Positions 18,661 through 28,525 are shown, numbered from the stretch's first letter. The stretch: DNA of 64,000 nucleotides from Chitinilyticum aquatile DSM 21506 (GCF_000430805.1 NZ_AUMS01000012.1:62001-126000); one strand, 5' to 3'. Numbers and translations are program-made. Notes: generated from the letters alone by a model not told the origin.

Positions 18661-19558
18661 GGCGTGGCAGCCAGGCGGCGAATTGCGTTGCCGTGTGCGC
18701 GAGTTCCTCGTCCAGCTGCGCAGCAAGGCGCAGCAGCATTTCCGGCAGGCGGCCGCTGTGTTCGCCGGTCGTGATCAGCGCGATGATGCGCTCTTCCTGC
18801 AGCCACGGCACGCGCGTACAGGCCTGCGCCAGTGTCGCCCCCGCTTGCAGTGCCGGCAGCAGGCGCTGTGCCTGCCGGCGCAGTGTGGCGCTGCTGACCG
18901 TCTGCAGTGCCAGCGGGATGGCATCGAACAGCGGCAATCCGGCCTCTGCCAGCAGGGCCAGGCTTGCCAGGAAGTTGCGGCGGCAGCAGTCACGATACCA
19001 GTGGCCAAAAAGTGGCAATGCCAGTAATTCGTTCGCCAGCGCTCCGCTCGTGTCTTGCTCGCTGCGCTGCCAGAGCCATTTCCCGGCCAGCAGTGTGCCG
19101 GCAATCAGCAGCAGGGGCTGCAGGACGCCAAGCAGATAGGCGCCGGCACCGATACGCCCGGCTGCGAGGTCGGGAATGGGGGCCAGCAGCAGGCCGAGCA
19201 CGATCATCAGTGCGGGCAGGGCGAGCCGCGCCTTGACCTCCCCGGCGAGCCTTGCCTGCAGCGCGTAGTGCTCGCCCAGACGGCGGTAGCTGGCCGCCGG
19301 GCTGCCGGCACTGCAGGCGGCGGCAATGAGCGTGGCCTCCAGCGGGGTAAAGAGCCCGCTCTGGCGCCCTGCACCAGCAAGGTCGACGCCGCGTGCCAGC
19401 AGCTTTTCCATTGCCACCAGACGTCCGGCATGGTTCTGGGGCAGGCGCAGGCTGGCAAAGGCACGCTGGGCGGGCAGGCCGGCCAGTTCCAGCGTGGCGA
19501 GCTGGGCGAACAGGTCGGCGCGCAGGGCCAGCGGCAGCGGGGAGGATCCGGTTCTCAT
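18575..19558 (-). CDS. GspF/PilC-like inner-membrane platform protein, orphan
   Basis: 327 residues with two T2SS-F type domains, about 12-130 and 190-320. Each has the helical cytoplasmic part followed by hydrophobic segments (PALMIVLGLLLAPIPDL; LIYALVVLWLAASILG). The domain repeat ALLAEAGLPLFDAIPLAL...GATLAQA and ITTGEHSGRLPEML is typical of the platform proteins of type II secretion and type IV pili. It is shorter than usual PilC/GspF (about 400) and has no ATPase, pilin or secretin neighbour, so its partner system is unknown. Confidence 0.85.
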   Translation of the reverse strand: MRTGSSPLPLALRADLFAQLATLELAGLPAQRAFASLRLPQNHAGRLVAMEKLLARGVDLAGAGRQSGLFTPLEATLIAAACSAGSPAASYRRLGEHYALQARLAGEVKARLALPALMIVLGLLLAPIPDLAAGRIGAGAYLLGVLQPLLLIAGTLLAGKWLWQRSEQDTSGALANELLALPLFGHWYRDCCRRNFLASLALLAEAGLPLFDAIPLALQTVSSATLRRQAQRLLPALQAGATLAQACTRVPWLQEERIIALITTGEHSGRLPEMLLRLAAQLDEELAHTATQFAAWLPRLIYALVVLWLAASILGSGAFLPQMPEGL

Positions 19559-19638
19559 GCCTTGCAGTATGGCTGATGCCGGCGGTGTGCGCGAGGGCCG
19601 GAACGGGAGGGTGCGAGAAGTTGCTGGTTGTTCTGTAA

Positions 19639-19697
19639 GGGTATATCGGCACGAGCATTCTGATTGAATGGCTGCGCCGATATACCCTTTGGTGTAT
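19639..19697 (+). repeat. 59-bp hairpin element, copy D
   Basis: GGGTATATCGGC...GCCGATATACCC encloses GAGCATT/AATGGCT, with a tail ATAC-N8-GTAT ending at 19697, 47 nt before the RND pump stop on the minus strand. A partial dRS3-like palindrome (TTCCCGCTTGCACGGGCA) follows at about 19704. Confidence 0.8.
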
Positions 19698-19744
19698 TGA
19701 GGTTCCCGCTTGCACGGGCATGAAGGACTGGGGATTTTGGCCGA

Positions 19745-22700
19745 TCAGGTCGTGGCTGGCTGTTTTTTCTTGCCCAGCCGGTCAAACGCCAGATAGATGA
19801 CCGGGGTGATGTAGAGCGTAATGAGCTGGGAGAAAATCAGACCGCCGACCACGCTCACCCCCAGCGGCTGGCGCAGCTCGGCGCCGGCGCCCAGCCCCAG
19901 CGCAATCGGCAGTGCACCCATGATGGCGGCCAGTGTCGTCATCATGATCGGGCGGAAACGCTTGTGGCAGGCATCGCGGATCGCGGTTTCCGGCGTTGCG
20001 CCCGCCCGCTGCGCTTCCAGCGCGAAGTCGATCATCATGATCGCATTCTTCTTCACGATCCCCACCAGCAGCAGAATGCCGATCATGGCAATGAAGCTGA
20101 CTTCGAGTCCGGCAAACCGCAGCGCCAGCAGTGCGCCCACTGCCGCCGACGGAATGCCCAGCAGGATGGTGACCGGATGAATCCAGCTTTCGTACAGCAC
20201 GCCGAGAATCACGTAGATGACGGCAATCGCAATGGCGATCAGCAGCAGCTGGCTGGTCTGCGAGGACTGGTACAGCGCCGCCTCGCCGGCAAAGGCGCCA
20301 AACACGGACGAGGGCAGGGCAATGGCGGCGCTGGCGGCATTGATGTCGCGCGCGGCATCGGACAGCGAGTGGCCTTCGGCCAGATTGAACGACAGCGTGA
20401 TCGCGGGCAGCTGGCCCTGATGGTTGATGGTGGTGGCGGCCACGACGCGGTCGACGCGCACGAAGCTCGATAGCGGAACCAGATCACCGTTCTTGCTGCG
20501 CACTTGCAGGCGCGACAGGTCGCTTTCGTCGCGGCGGTCACGTTCTTCCAGCTCCATGATCACCGAGTAGCTGTCCTGTGGGGCATAGATGGTGCTGACC
20601 TTGCGCCCGCCATAGGCGGCGTAGAGCGTGTCGCGCAGCGTCTGCATGTCCACCCCGAGCAGCGCCGCCTTGTCGCGGTCAATGGCCAGGCGGGCCTGCA
20701 GGCCGCGCTTCTGCGCGTCCGAACTGATGTCGGTGATCGCACGGCTGTTGCGCAGTTCGCGCTGCAGTTTTTCTACCCACTGGTCGAGTTCCGCCGGGTT
20801 GACCGATTGCAGCGTGTACTGGTATTTGCTGTTGCTGCTGCGTCCGCCGATGTTCAGGTTCTGCGTCGGCCGGAAAAAGACATTGAAGCCCGGCTCGCCG
20901 GCGGTGTCGCGGCGCAGGCTGGCCAGCACGCCTTCCATGTCGGCACGCTGGCTGCGCGGTTTCAGCGTGATGAACATGCGGCCGCTGTTGCCCGAGCTGC
21001 CCAGGCTGGATGCCACGTAGGCCACATTCGGATTCTTCTGCACGCGATCAGCCAGGCGCTGCTGGGTGGCGAGCAGACTCTCATAGGCAATGTCTTCCGG
21101 CCCCTGCACGGTGACCTGCAGCTGTCCGATGTCTTCCTGCGGGAAGAAGCCCTTGGGTGAGCTGACATACAGCCAGCCGGTCAGCGCGAAGGTGCCGGCG
21201 GCCAGCAGCAGGATCCAGTTGCGGTGGGCCAGCGCGCGATCCAGCGTGCGCGTATAGGCCGCGAGAAGGGCGCTGAAGCCGCGCTCGAACACCAGGCTCC
21301 AGCGTGGCTCGGGCCCGGCGTGATCGTGGTCGCGGATGAAGCGGGGCACGAGCAGCGGAATCAGCGTCAGCGACACGACGGCCGACATCAGGATGGCAAG
21401 CGACACCACCCAGGCAAACTCGTGAAACAGCCGCCCCACCGTGCCCGGCATGAAAAAGATGGGGATGAAGACCGCCACCAGCGAAATCGAAATCGAGATC
21501 ACGGTGAAGCCGACTTCGCGCGCGCCCAGCAGTGCCGCTTCACGCGGCGGCATGCCTTCTTCAATGTGGCGCATGATGTTTTCCAGCACCACGATGGCGT
21601 CATCGACCACCAGCCCCACGGCAATCGTCAGCCCCATCAGCGAAATGTTGTTCAGGCTGAAGCCCAGCCAGAGCATCAGCGCGAATGTGCCAAGCAGCGA
21701 AATCGGCAGGCTCAGCGAGGGTATCAGCGTCGCAGGCAGGCGCCGCAGGAACATCAGGATGACCAGAATCACCAGTGCGATGGTCAGCAGCAGCGTCAGG
21801 TTCACATCGTGAATCGCCTCGCGGATCGACGCGGAGCGGTCATTCACTTCGCGGATTTCAACCGAAGCCGGCATCTGTTCCTTCAGGCGCGGCAGCATGG
21901 CGCGGATGGCGTCGACGGTGGCCACCGTGTTGGCGCCGGGCTGGCGCTGGATGGCGAGGATGATCGAGCGCTCGCCATTGATCCAGCTACCGCTCTTCAC
22001 GTTTTCCACGCTGTCTTCCACGCGGGCGATGTCCGACAGGCGTACGGCCTGCTGGTTGCGCGTGGCGACGATCAGCTTGGCAAAATCAGCCGCACGCAGG
22101 AGGTCGCTGCCGGTATCGAGCGACAGGGTCTGGCGCGAGCCGTCGAGCTGGCCGATCGGCGTATTGGCATTGGCGGACTTTAGTGCGCTGGACAACTCGG
22201 CCAGCGTGATGTCGAGCGCGGCGAGCCGATCCGGGCGCAGCTGGATGCGCACCGCATAGCGTTTCTGGCCATAGATCTGCACCTGTGCCACGCCATTGAT
22301 GGTGGAAAGTGCCGGCGCAATCAGGTTGTCCGAATAATCGTTCAGCTGCGCGAGACTCAGCGAAGGCGAATTCAGCGCGATCAGCAGGATGGGCGCATCA
22401 GCCGGATTCACCTTGCGATACGACGGCGGGCTGGTCATGTCGTCCGGCAGCGAGCGGCTGGCACGGAACAGCGCAGCCTGCACATCGGCGGCTGCCGCGT
22501 CGATATCGCGGTCGGCATCGAATTCCAGCGTGATCGACGTCGAGCCCTGCGTGCTGCTTGATGTAATCAGCGCGAGGCCTGGAATGGTGGAAAACTGCTT
22601 TTCCAGCGGCGTGGCGACTGAGGTCGCCATGGTTTCCGGGCTGGCCCCGGCCAGATTGGCCGAGACGTTGATCGTTGGCGTGTCGTAAGTGGGCAGGGCG

Positions 22701-22804
22701 GCAATCGGCAGCTTGAACCAGGCCAGTACACCGGCGATGCTCACCGCCAGCCACAGCAGGGTGGTGGCGACCGGGCGCTGCAGGCAGAGGGCGGAAATGT
22801 TCAT
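19745..22804 (-). CDS. RND multidrug efflux transporter, inner-membrane pump
   Basis: A 1019-residue resistance-nodulation-division permease of the HAE-1 class, closest in character to MdtB/MdtC/MuxB. Proton-relay residues are visible: the Asp-Asp pair in TIAVGLVVDDAIVVLEN (TM4) and Lys in LLVGIVKKNAIMMIDFAL (TM10). The two large periplasmic loops lie after TM1 and TM7. The ATG overlaps the stop of the adaptor gene (ATGA). No outer-membrane channel gene is adjacent, so a TolC-like partner encoded elsewhere is expected. Substrates cannot be predicted. Confidence 0.95.
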   Translation of the reverse strand: MNISALCLQRPVATTLLWLAVSIAGVLAWFKLPIAALPTYDTPTINVSANLAGASPETMATSVATPLEKQFSTIPGLALITSSSTQGSTSITLEFDADRDIDAAAADVQAALFRASRSLPDDMTSPPSYRKVNPADAPILLIALNSPSLSLAQLNDYSDNLIAPALSTINGVAQVQIYGQKRYAVRIQLRPDRLAALDITLAELSSALKSANANTPIGQLDGSRQTLSLDTGSDLLRAADFAKLIVATRNQQAVRLSDIARVEDSVENVKSGSWINGERSIILAIQRQPGANTVATVDAIRAMLPRLKEQMPASVEIREVNDRSASIREAIHDVNLTLLLTIALVILVILMFLRRLPATLIPSLSLPISLLGTFALMLWLGFSLNNISLMGLTIAVGLVVDDAIVVLENIMRHIEEGMPPREAALLGAREVGFTVISISISLVAVFIPIFFMPGTVGRLFHEFAWVVSLAILMSAVVSLTLIPLLVPRFIRDHDHAGPEPRWSLVFERGFSALLAAYTRTLDRALAHRNWILLLAAGTFALTGWLYVSSPKGFFPQEDIGQLQVTVQGPEDIAYESLLATQQRLADRVQKNPNVAYVASSLGSSGNSGRMFITLKPRSQRADMEGVLASLRRDTAGEPGFNVFFRPTQNLNIGGRSSNSKYQYTLQSVNPAELDQWVEKLQRELRNSRAITDISSDAQKRGLQARLAIDRDKAALLGVDMQTLRDTLYAAYGGRKVSTIYAPQDSYSVIMELEERDRRDESDLSRLQVRSKNGDLVPLSSFVRVDRVVAATTINHQGQLPAITLSFNLAEGHSLSDAARDINAASAAIALPSSVFGAFAGEAALYQSSQTSQLLLIAIAIAVIYVILGVLYESWIHPVTILLGIPSAAVGALLALRFAGLEVSFIAMIGILLLVGIVKKNAIMMIDFALEAQRAGATPETAIRDACHKRFRPIMMTTLAAIMGALPIALGLGAGAELRQPLGVSVVGGLIFSQLITLYITPVIYLAFDRLGKKKQPATT

Positions 22805-23958
22805 CGTGCCTGGCTCGCTGTGGATGCCCGCTTTTCATGCCCGTTTTTTTGCGCGGCCGGCGCGCTTGCTTCGCGGACTTCAGCGCCCGGGCGCAGATTC
22901 TGCCCGCCATCGCGCACGACGCGCTCGCCGCCCTGCAGGCCATCGATGACGGCCATGCGATCCTGCAGGCGCAGCAGGGTCACCGGTTTTGCGCTGACGG
23001 TTTTGTCCGCGCCGATCAGATAGACGAAGCGGCCATCCGGGCCGGTCTGGACGGCCTCGGCAGGCAGCACCACCGCCTGTGGCGTGATGCCGGCGGCAAC
23101 CGAGACGCGCACGAACTGGCCCGGCCAGAATTGCTGCTTCGGATTGCGGAAGCTGGCCTTCAGGCGGATGGTGCCGGTCGCCGGGTCGACGGTATTGTCG
23201 ATGAAGCTCAGCTCGCCTTCCTGTGCGGGCAGCTCGCCGGTCGTGGCCGTTACCCGTATTTGCCCCTTGCTGCGGGCATCGAGCAAGGCCGGCAGGTCGC
23301 GCTCGGGCAGCGAAAACTCGACGGCGATCGGGTCCAGTTCGGTGATCGTGACCAGTGCTGTGGCCGAATTCTGCTGGGCCAGCGAGCCGGGGTGCACATC
23401 GACCCGGCCGGCACGGCCGCTGATGGGCGCGGTGATGCGGGTGTAGCCCAGTTTTACGCCGGCAGCTGCAATATCGGCGCGAGCAGCGGCAAGCTGGGCC
23501 TGCAGCGCGTCAACCTTGCTGGCTGCGGTGTCTACGGCGCTGTCCGACAGGAAGCGCGCAGCGGCCAGCTCGCGGGTGCGGGTGAGGTTCTTCTCGGCTT
23601 CGCGCAACTGTGCCTCGATCTGGCGCGCCTGCGCGCGGGCGCGGTTGAGCTGGGCTTCATCATCGGCGGATTCCAGCGTGAACAGCAGCTGGCCCTTCGT
23701 GATGGCGGCGCCTTCGCGGAAATGGATGGTGCGGATGAGGCTGGTGACTTGCGGGCGGATTTCCACGGTATTGAGCGCTGAAACGTGGCCTTCGGCCTGT
23801 AGCAGCACCGGCAGGTCACGCCGCTCGACGGTGACGGCACTGACCGTCGCCGGAGGCCGGTTTTTCTGCTTGTCGCCCGCATTGTCTTTCTGGCAGCCAG
23901 TCAGTAAAACGGCCAGCACGAGGCTGGCCGGGATCAGTAGAAGCTTGCGCTCAGTCAT
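22801..23958 (-). CDS. RND efflux periplasmic adaptor (membrane fusion lipoprotein)
   Basis: 385 residues from the ATG at 23958. A lipoprotein signal ends at LLTGC (Cys22), anchoring it in the inner membrane. It has the AcrA/MdtA order: beta-barrel/lipoyl segments (VSALNTVEIRPQVTSLI, KGQLLFTLESADDEAQL), a helical hairpin at about 95-165 rich in Ala/Arg/Glu, the second lipoyl half (YTRITAPISGRAGRVDV) and a beta-barrel. It links the pump to an outer-membrane channel. It is coupled to the pump downstream and overlaps lplT upstream by 8 bp. Confidence 0.94.
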   Translation of the reverse strand: MTERKLLLIPASLVLAVLLTGCQKDNAGDKQKNRPPATVSAVTVERRDLPVLLQAEGHVSALNTVEIRPQVTSLIRTIHFREGAAITKGQLLFTLESADDEAQLNRARAQARQIEAQLREAEKNLTRTRELAAARFLSDSAVDTAASKVDALQAQLAAARADIAAAGVKLGYTRITAPISGRAGRVDVHPGSLAQQNSATALVTITELDPIAVEFSLPERDLPALLDARSKGQIRVTATTGELPAQEGELSFIDNTVDPATGTIRLKASFRNPKQQFWPGQFVRVSVAAGITPQAVVLPAEAVQTGPDGRFVYLIGADKTVSAKPVTLLRLQDRMAVIDGLQGGERVVRDGGQNLRPGAEVREASAPAAQKNGHEKRASTASQAR

Positions 23959-25243
23959 GCATGATTCCCGCTGCAACGCCGCGTCGATAACGGCGCTGGA
24001 TATAGATCATGGTTATGGCCACAAAAAGGCCGAAACCGATAATGATGGTGTACATCGGCGGCATGCCGCCGGCCTTGAACAGGGTCTTGACGATCTCCGG
24101 CGCATCGGCCGGTACCGGGCTGCTGAAGAATTTCACCATCAGTGCATGCAGGCCAACCATGACCAGAATGCCGATGTTCTCGTTGAAATTCTGCACCGCA
24201 ATCGAATGGCCAGCGCCCATCAGCATATGCCCGCGATGTTGCAGCATGGCGTTGAGTGGCACGACAAAAAACCCCGACAGCACGCCGACGACAAACATCA
24301 GAAACGCAGCGAGCCAGTATTGGTTGACAAACAGCATCGCGATGACAAGCACGCCCATCAGGATGCCGGCCGGCAGCACGCGGAATGCGCGCTTGAGCGG
24401 AATGTAGTGCCCGGCAATCACGGCACCGGCGGCAATGCCGAAGGCGACAACGGCAACCAGTTGCGTGGCTTCCTGCATGGTGAGCGCCAGCCAGATCACC
24501 GCCCAGTTCAGCACGACCAGGCGCATGGTGGCGCCGGCGCCCCAGAAGAGTGTCGTCACACCCAGCGAAAGCTGGCCCTGCGGATCCTGCCAGAGGCGCT
24601 TCACGCAGTGCCAGAATTCGGCAACCAGCTTGCTCGGGCGCAGTGCCAGTGGCTTGAGTATCACATTGAGCCTGGGAACATACATATTGAGCCAGGCGGC
24701 GGCCAGATAGAGTACGACGATGATGGCAATGGCAAATTCGGCCGGCGAGAGGTGGCCGGCCAGCCCTGTCGTCAGCAGCCAGTCGCTGACCTTGTGTCCG
24801 GCCAGCATGCCGCCCAGCAGAGTGCCGAAAATGATGGCGCCAACCGTTGCGCCTTCCAGCCAGCCATTGGCGGCGACCAGTTTTTCGTGTGGCAGGTATT
24901 CGGTAATGATGCCGTATTTGGCCGGCGAATAGGCGGCGGCGCCGAAGCCGACGAGGGCATACGCCATGATGGGCGGGGCGCCGACGAGCATGCCGATGCA
25001 GCCCAGCAGCTTGATGCCGTTGCAGATCATCATTGCCCGGCCCTTGTGCATCGAATCGGCAAATGATCCGGCAAAGGGGGCAAGCACCACGTAGGAGACA
25101 GTGAAGCACCAGAGCAGCATCGACAGATGCCATTCGGGGGAATGTTGTTCCTTGAGCAGCGCCAGTGCTGCGAAGAACAGTGCGTTATCGGCAAGCGCAG
25201 ACAGGAACTGCGCACCCAGGATGATGAAAAAACCGCGATCCAT
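23951..25243 (-). CDS. lplT: Lysophospholipid transporter LplT (MFS)
   Basis: 430 residues and about 12 membrane segments, beginning MDRGFFIILGAQFLSALADNALFFAALALL, a start typical of LplT. AAYSPAKYGIITEYLPHEKLVAANGWLEG is the conserved MFS motif region of this family. LplT flips lysophospholipids across the inner membrane for re-acylation. The usual partner aas is not adjacent. The 3' end overlaps the adaptor gene by 8 bp, suggesting one transcript with the RND genes. Confidence 0.92.
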   Translation of the reverse strand: MDRGFFIILGAQFLSALADNALFFAALALLKEQHSPEWHLSMLLWCFTVSYVVLAPFAGSFADSMHKGRAMMICNGIKLLGCIGMLVGAPPIMAYALVGFGAAAYSPAKYGIITEYLPHEKLVAANGWLEGATVGAIIFGTLLGGMLAGHKVSDWLLTTGLAGHLSPAEFAIAIIVVLYLAAAWLNMYVPRLNVILKPLALRPSKLVAEFWHCVKRLWQDPQGQLSLGVTTLFWGAGATMRLVVLNWAVIWLALTMQEATQLVAVVAFGIAAGAVIAGHYIPLKRAFRVLPAGILMGVLVIAMLFVNQYWLAAFLMFVVGVLSGFFVVPLNAMLQHRGHMLMGAGHSIAVQNFNENIGILVMVGLHALMVKFFSSPVPADAPEIVKTLFKAGGMPPMYTIIIGFGLFVAITMIYIQRRYRRGVAAGIMHD

Positions 25244-25477
25244 TGTGCTCGGTCGGCGAGTGGCGTTGCGGGGTTATACCACGAAATCCGTGCCGCTCAC
25301 ATGCGCAACACTGCTGAAATCTGAGCTGGTACAGGCTTGCCGCATGGCAAGAGCTGCAAACGTGCTCTGCGGTCACTGTGGCATGTCTGCCTCGTGCCAC
25401 TCGTGAAAGACGCAGGCCCGCTTTCCAATCCGCCGGCAAAATGCCACAGTAAGGGCCAGACCGGTCTTCAGGCCGGC

Positions 25478-26344
25478 ATGGAGAGTTCCTTGGCAAAGTT
25501 TCTGATTCTGGCTGCCGCCGCCTTCTGCTGGGCGGCAGTCAGCACCGCCGCAATTCAGGTGGCGGTTCCGCAGGATGTCCTGACCGATTATCAGCGCCTG
25601 CTGGCCGGTCGCAATATTGACGAAATCCGCGATTACAGCGGCCCCGGTTCGCGCCGCGACACCGTCGAAGTCATCCTGTTTCAGCAGGCTCTGCGGCTGG
25701 GGGGGGTGAGCGATGCGGTCGAATTCGTGACGGTCGACAGCTACGCGCGCAGCCTGATCGAGGTCGAGCAGGGCCGCCTTGCCGCTACCGCGACCAGTGT
25801 CTGGGCCGCGGATGTGAAGGCCAGTGCTGCGCGTGTGTCCGAGCCGCTGATCCGTGAAGGGGAATATGTGGTCGGCTTCTACACGCTGGCGGGGAATGCC
25901 GCGGTGGAGAATGCCACGCTGGCCGAACTGCGCCAGATGCGCGCGATTACCAACAAGGCGTGGAAGAACGATGTGGCAACGATGGAAAGCCTCGGCATCC
26001 GCCACATCGAGAATGCACCGACCTTTGCGCTGATCGCCCGCATGCTGCAGAGCGGCCGCGCCGATTTCACCATGGTGTCGTTCAAGCCGTCTGCCGACAT
26101 GGGCTTCGAGGTCGAGGGCGTGCGGCTGGTGCCGGTGCAGGGCATCAAGGTCGCCATGCCCGGCAGCCGGCATTTTCTGGTGGCGCCGGGGGCGGAAGGC
26201 GATCGCGTGCTGCATGCGCTCGCCAAAGGGCTGAACCAGATGCGTCGCGAGGGCCGCATCCGCCGCGCGTACTCCGATGGCGGCTTCTTCAACCGCAAGG
26301 TTGATGGCTGGCTGCTGCTCAATCCATCGCTTTATCGTCAATAG
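25478..26344 (+). CDS. Periplasmic binding-protein-like protein
   Basis: 288 residues. A signal peptide covers about residues 5-23 (LAKFLILAAAAFCWAAVSTAA). The mature region (IQVAVPQDVLTDYQRLLAG...) has a two-lobed binding-protein character: LRQMRAITNKAWKNDVATMESLGI and RADFTMVSFKPSADMGFEVEGVRLVPVQG. It resembles SBP_bac_3-like sensors but no close family is recognised. There are no transporter neighbours. The ATG at 25478 is chosen because the signal sequence begins there. Confidence 0.75.
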   Translation: MESSLAKFLILAAAAFCWAAVSTAAIQVAVPQDVLTDYQRLLAGRNIDEIRDYSGPGSRRDTVEVILFQQALRLGGVSDAVEFVTVDSYARSLIEVEQGRLAATATSVWAADVKASAARVSEPLIREGEYVVGFYTLAGNAAVENATLAELRQMRAITNKAWKNDVATMESLGIRHIENAPTFALIARMLQSGRADFTMVSFKPSADMGFEVEGVRLVPVQGIKVAMPGSRHFLVAPGAEGDRVLHALAKGLNQMRREGRIRRAYSDGGFFNRKVDGWLLLNPSLYRQ

Positions 26345-26350
26345 CGTGTT

Positions 26351-26409
26351 GGGTATATGTCTGCAGCCATTTTTATTGAATGGCTGTGGTCTTATACCTT
26401 GCCAAGTAT
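26351..26409 (+). repeat. 59-bp hairpin element, copy E
   Basis: The stem core is GCAGCCATTT...AATGGCTG. The tail ATACCTTGCCAAGTAT (26394-26409) overlaps the 3' end of truC, so the last codons (GKV) and stop of truC are element sequence. Confidence 0.85.
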
Positions 26410-27153
26410 TCTGTCCACGGCATCCTGCCCGCTCAACCAGCCGATTTGCGCCAGCATGCTGGCAAAGCCGGTTTCCAGCGGGCAATGCAGCGCCAGCATG
26501 TCTCCCGTTGCCGGATGCGGGAAGGTCATGGCCGAGCACGCCAGCAGCATGCGGCTGACACCGAATTCGGCGGCAAAGCGGCGGTTGTGCTGGCCCTTGC
26601 CATAGGTGGCATCGCCGATGATCGGATGGCTGATGTGCTTGAGGTGGCGGCGCAACTGGTGGCGGCGGCCGGTGAGCGGGTCCAGCTCGACCAGTGCGTA
26701 GCGGCTTTGCGGGTAGCGGTCGATCTGCCAGGGCAGCTCGGTAGTGGCCAGCGTGCGGTAGCCTGTCCGCGCTTCCTGCGCTCCGGTCGGCACCGGCCCG
26801 CCGTAGAGTTCCGCGTCGTCCAGCCGGCGCTCGAGCGGGTAGTCGATCATGCCGGTGGCAGCCGGCCAGCCGCGCACGACGGCGTGGTAGGTCTTCTGCA
26901 CCTGCTGCGCCTCGAAAGCCATCGCCAGTGCGCGGCCGGCGTCACGGCTCAGGCCGAAAAGCAGAATGCCCGATGTGCCCTTGTCGAGGCGGTGGCCGGG
27001 ATACACGCGCAGCCCCAGCTGGTCGCGCAGGATCTGCACAGCAAAGCGGGTTTCCCAGCGGTCGAGGCTGGTGCGGTGCACGAGCAGGCCGGAAGGCTTG
27101 TGGATGGCGACGAGGTGTTCGTCCTGGTAGAGGATGGGCAGGGTTTCTTCCAT
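26392..27153 (-). CDS. truC: tRNA pseudouridine synthase TruC (RluA family)
   Basis: 253 residues. The catalytic Asp lies in GHRLDKGTSGILLFGLS, the RluA-family motif II. LDPLTGRRHQLRRHLKHISHPIIGDATYGKGQHNR is strongly TruC-like (modification of U65 in tRNA-Asp). The start at 27153 (MEETLPILYQDEHLVAIHKPSGLLVHRT) matches the family; the longer frame upstream belongs to a different frame of the kinase gene. The C-terminal three residues and stop lie in repeat element E. Confidence 0.92.
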   Translation of the reverse strand: MEETLPILYQDEHLVAIHKPSGLLVHRTSLDRWETRFAVQILRDQLGLRVYPGHRLDKGTSGILLFGLSRDAGRALAMAFEAQQVQKTYHAVVRGWPAATGMIDYPLERRLDDAELYGGPVPTGAQEARTGYRTLATTELPWQIDRYPQSRYALVELDPLTGRRHQLRRHLKHISHPIIGDATYGKGQHNRRFAAEFGVSRMLLACSAMTFPHPATGDMLALHCPLETGFASMLAQIGWLSGQDAVDRILGKV

Positions 27154-27190
27154 GCCGCATTGTAACAGCGCAAAAGCCAGCCTCTCCTGT

Positions 27191-28525
27191 TCAGTGTTGC
27201 GTTTCCCCGCTGTTCGCGTGGCGTCGCGGCAGGCGGATGCTGACCACGAGCCCGCCGCCCTCGCGGTTGCTGGCGGAGATCGTGCCGCCGTGCGCGGTGA
27301 TGATGCGCCGCGCGAGCGCCAGCCCCAGCCCGTGCCCGTCCGACGTGGCCGCATTGCTGGCTCGGTAGAAGGGCGCGAACAGCAGGGGCAGTTCGGCTTC
27401 GGGCACGCCCGGGCCGTTGTCGCTGATCTGGATGTGGCTGTCGTTTTCTTCTGTAGTGACGTCGATGCTGACCTGGCCATCCGCAGGTGCATGGCGAATG
27501 GCATTGCGCACGATGTTTTCCAGCGCCCGGTGTAATAGTGGCGCCTCGGCCTCGATGCCGCATTCTTCCGGCGCAGCAAGGCGCAGTTCCAGGCCGCGCT
27601 CGCGTGACTCGAAACGCGCATCCTCGACGATGTCAGCCAGCAGTTCGCCCAGATCCAGTACCTCGCGCATGCCCCGTGCGCCGGCATCGAGGCGTGAAAG
27701 CGTCAGCAACTCGCCCACTAGCGCATCTATGCGCTGGCTTTCCAGCTCGATGCGCTGCAAGGTTGCTTCCAGTCGCTCCGGCTGCTGGCGTGCAAGGCCG
27801 ATGGCGGCCTGCAGGCGCGCCAGCGGCGAGCGCAGCTCATGCGACACATCATGCAGCAGGCGCCGCTGGCCTTCGAGCAGCTGGCGCAGGCGTTCGGCCG
27901 TCTGATTGAATTCGGTGGCGAGTTCGGCCAGCTCGTCATGGCGCTGCAGAATTTGCGGCGCAAGCCGCGCGCCTAGGTTGCCGTGGCGCAGCTCGCGAAA
28001 GCCGTTGCGCAGCTGCCGTACCGGTCTTGCCACATAGGCCGCCAGCAGCGCCGCGCACAGCAGGCTGGCCAGCAACACGGTCACGAGCGGCAGTAGTGGA
28101 AAGGGCCCGCCGGGGCGAGGTGGCGGTGCTACTCCGGGAGTGCCGTCCGGTCGCAGCATGAAGAGGGTGTAGTGCTGGCCCGCGCTTGTCAGATGGCGCA
28201 CTGCCTGCGAGCCGGCAGTGTCGGCAGTCACTGCGGCACTGCCGGCTGGCACGGGGCGGCCCAGCAGATCGTTTCCGTGCGCATCGAGCACCCAGACGGG
28301 GGGATGCGCGGGCGAGGCCAGCCACTCGCGCAGCGCAGTCGGGCCTGCGTGCTGCAGGATGACGGCGGCGGCGTCGAGCATCATCATGGCCGGCGGGCTC
28401 CGGTCCAGGCTGCCGGCCTGCCGCTGCGGTTCGGTGAGCCACATGATCGTGCCGATTGCCGCTACCGCCAGAATCTGCGCGAGTGCGATCAGCAGAAAGA
28501 ATTTCCAGAACAGGCGACCCATCAT
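27191..28525 (-). CDS. cpxA: CpxA-like sensor histidine kinase
   Basis: 444 residues: TM1 at about 5-25, a periplasmic sensor of about 125 residues, TM2 near 155-175, HAMP, then the kinase core. The H-box is LLHDVSHELRSPLARL, the N-box ENIVRNAIRHAP, followed by DNGPGVP and GHGLGLALARRI. The ATG at 28525 overlaps the regulator stop (ATGA). CpxR-type boxes upstream and the CpxR-like partner suggest a CpxA-type envelope-stress kinase. The periplasmic sensor is not obviously conserved, so the signal is unknown. Confidence 0.85.
   Translation of the reverse strand: MMGRLFWKFFLLIALAQILAVAAIGTIMWLTEPQRQAGSLDRSPPAMMMLDAAAVILQHAGPTALREWLASPAHPPVWVLDAHGNDLLGRPVPAGSAAVTADTAGSQAVRHLTSAGQHYTLFMLRPDGTPGVAPPPRPGGPFPLLPLVTVLLASLLCAALLAAYVARPVRQLRNGFRELRHGNLGARLAPQILQRHDELAELATEFNQTAERLRQLLEGQRRLLHDVSHELRSPLARLQAAIGLARQQPERLEATLQRIELESQRIDALVGELLTLSRLDAGARGMREVLDLGELLADIVEDARFESRERGLELRLAAPEECGIEAEAPLLHRALENIVRNAIRHAPADGQVSIDVTTEENDSHIQISDNGPGVPEAELPLLFAPFYRASNAATSDGHGLGLALARRIITAHGGTISASNREGGGLVVSIRLPRRHANSGETQH

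Noticed and set aside
23516-25066. 516-codon plus-strand frame opposite lplT
   Set aside because: lplT on the minus strand is a clear 12-TM MFS protein; the antisense product has no recognisable content.
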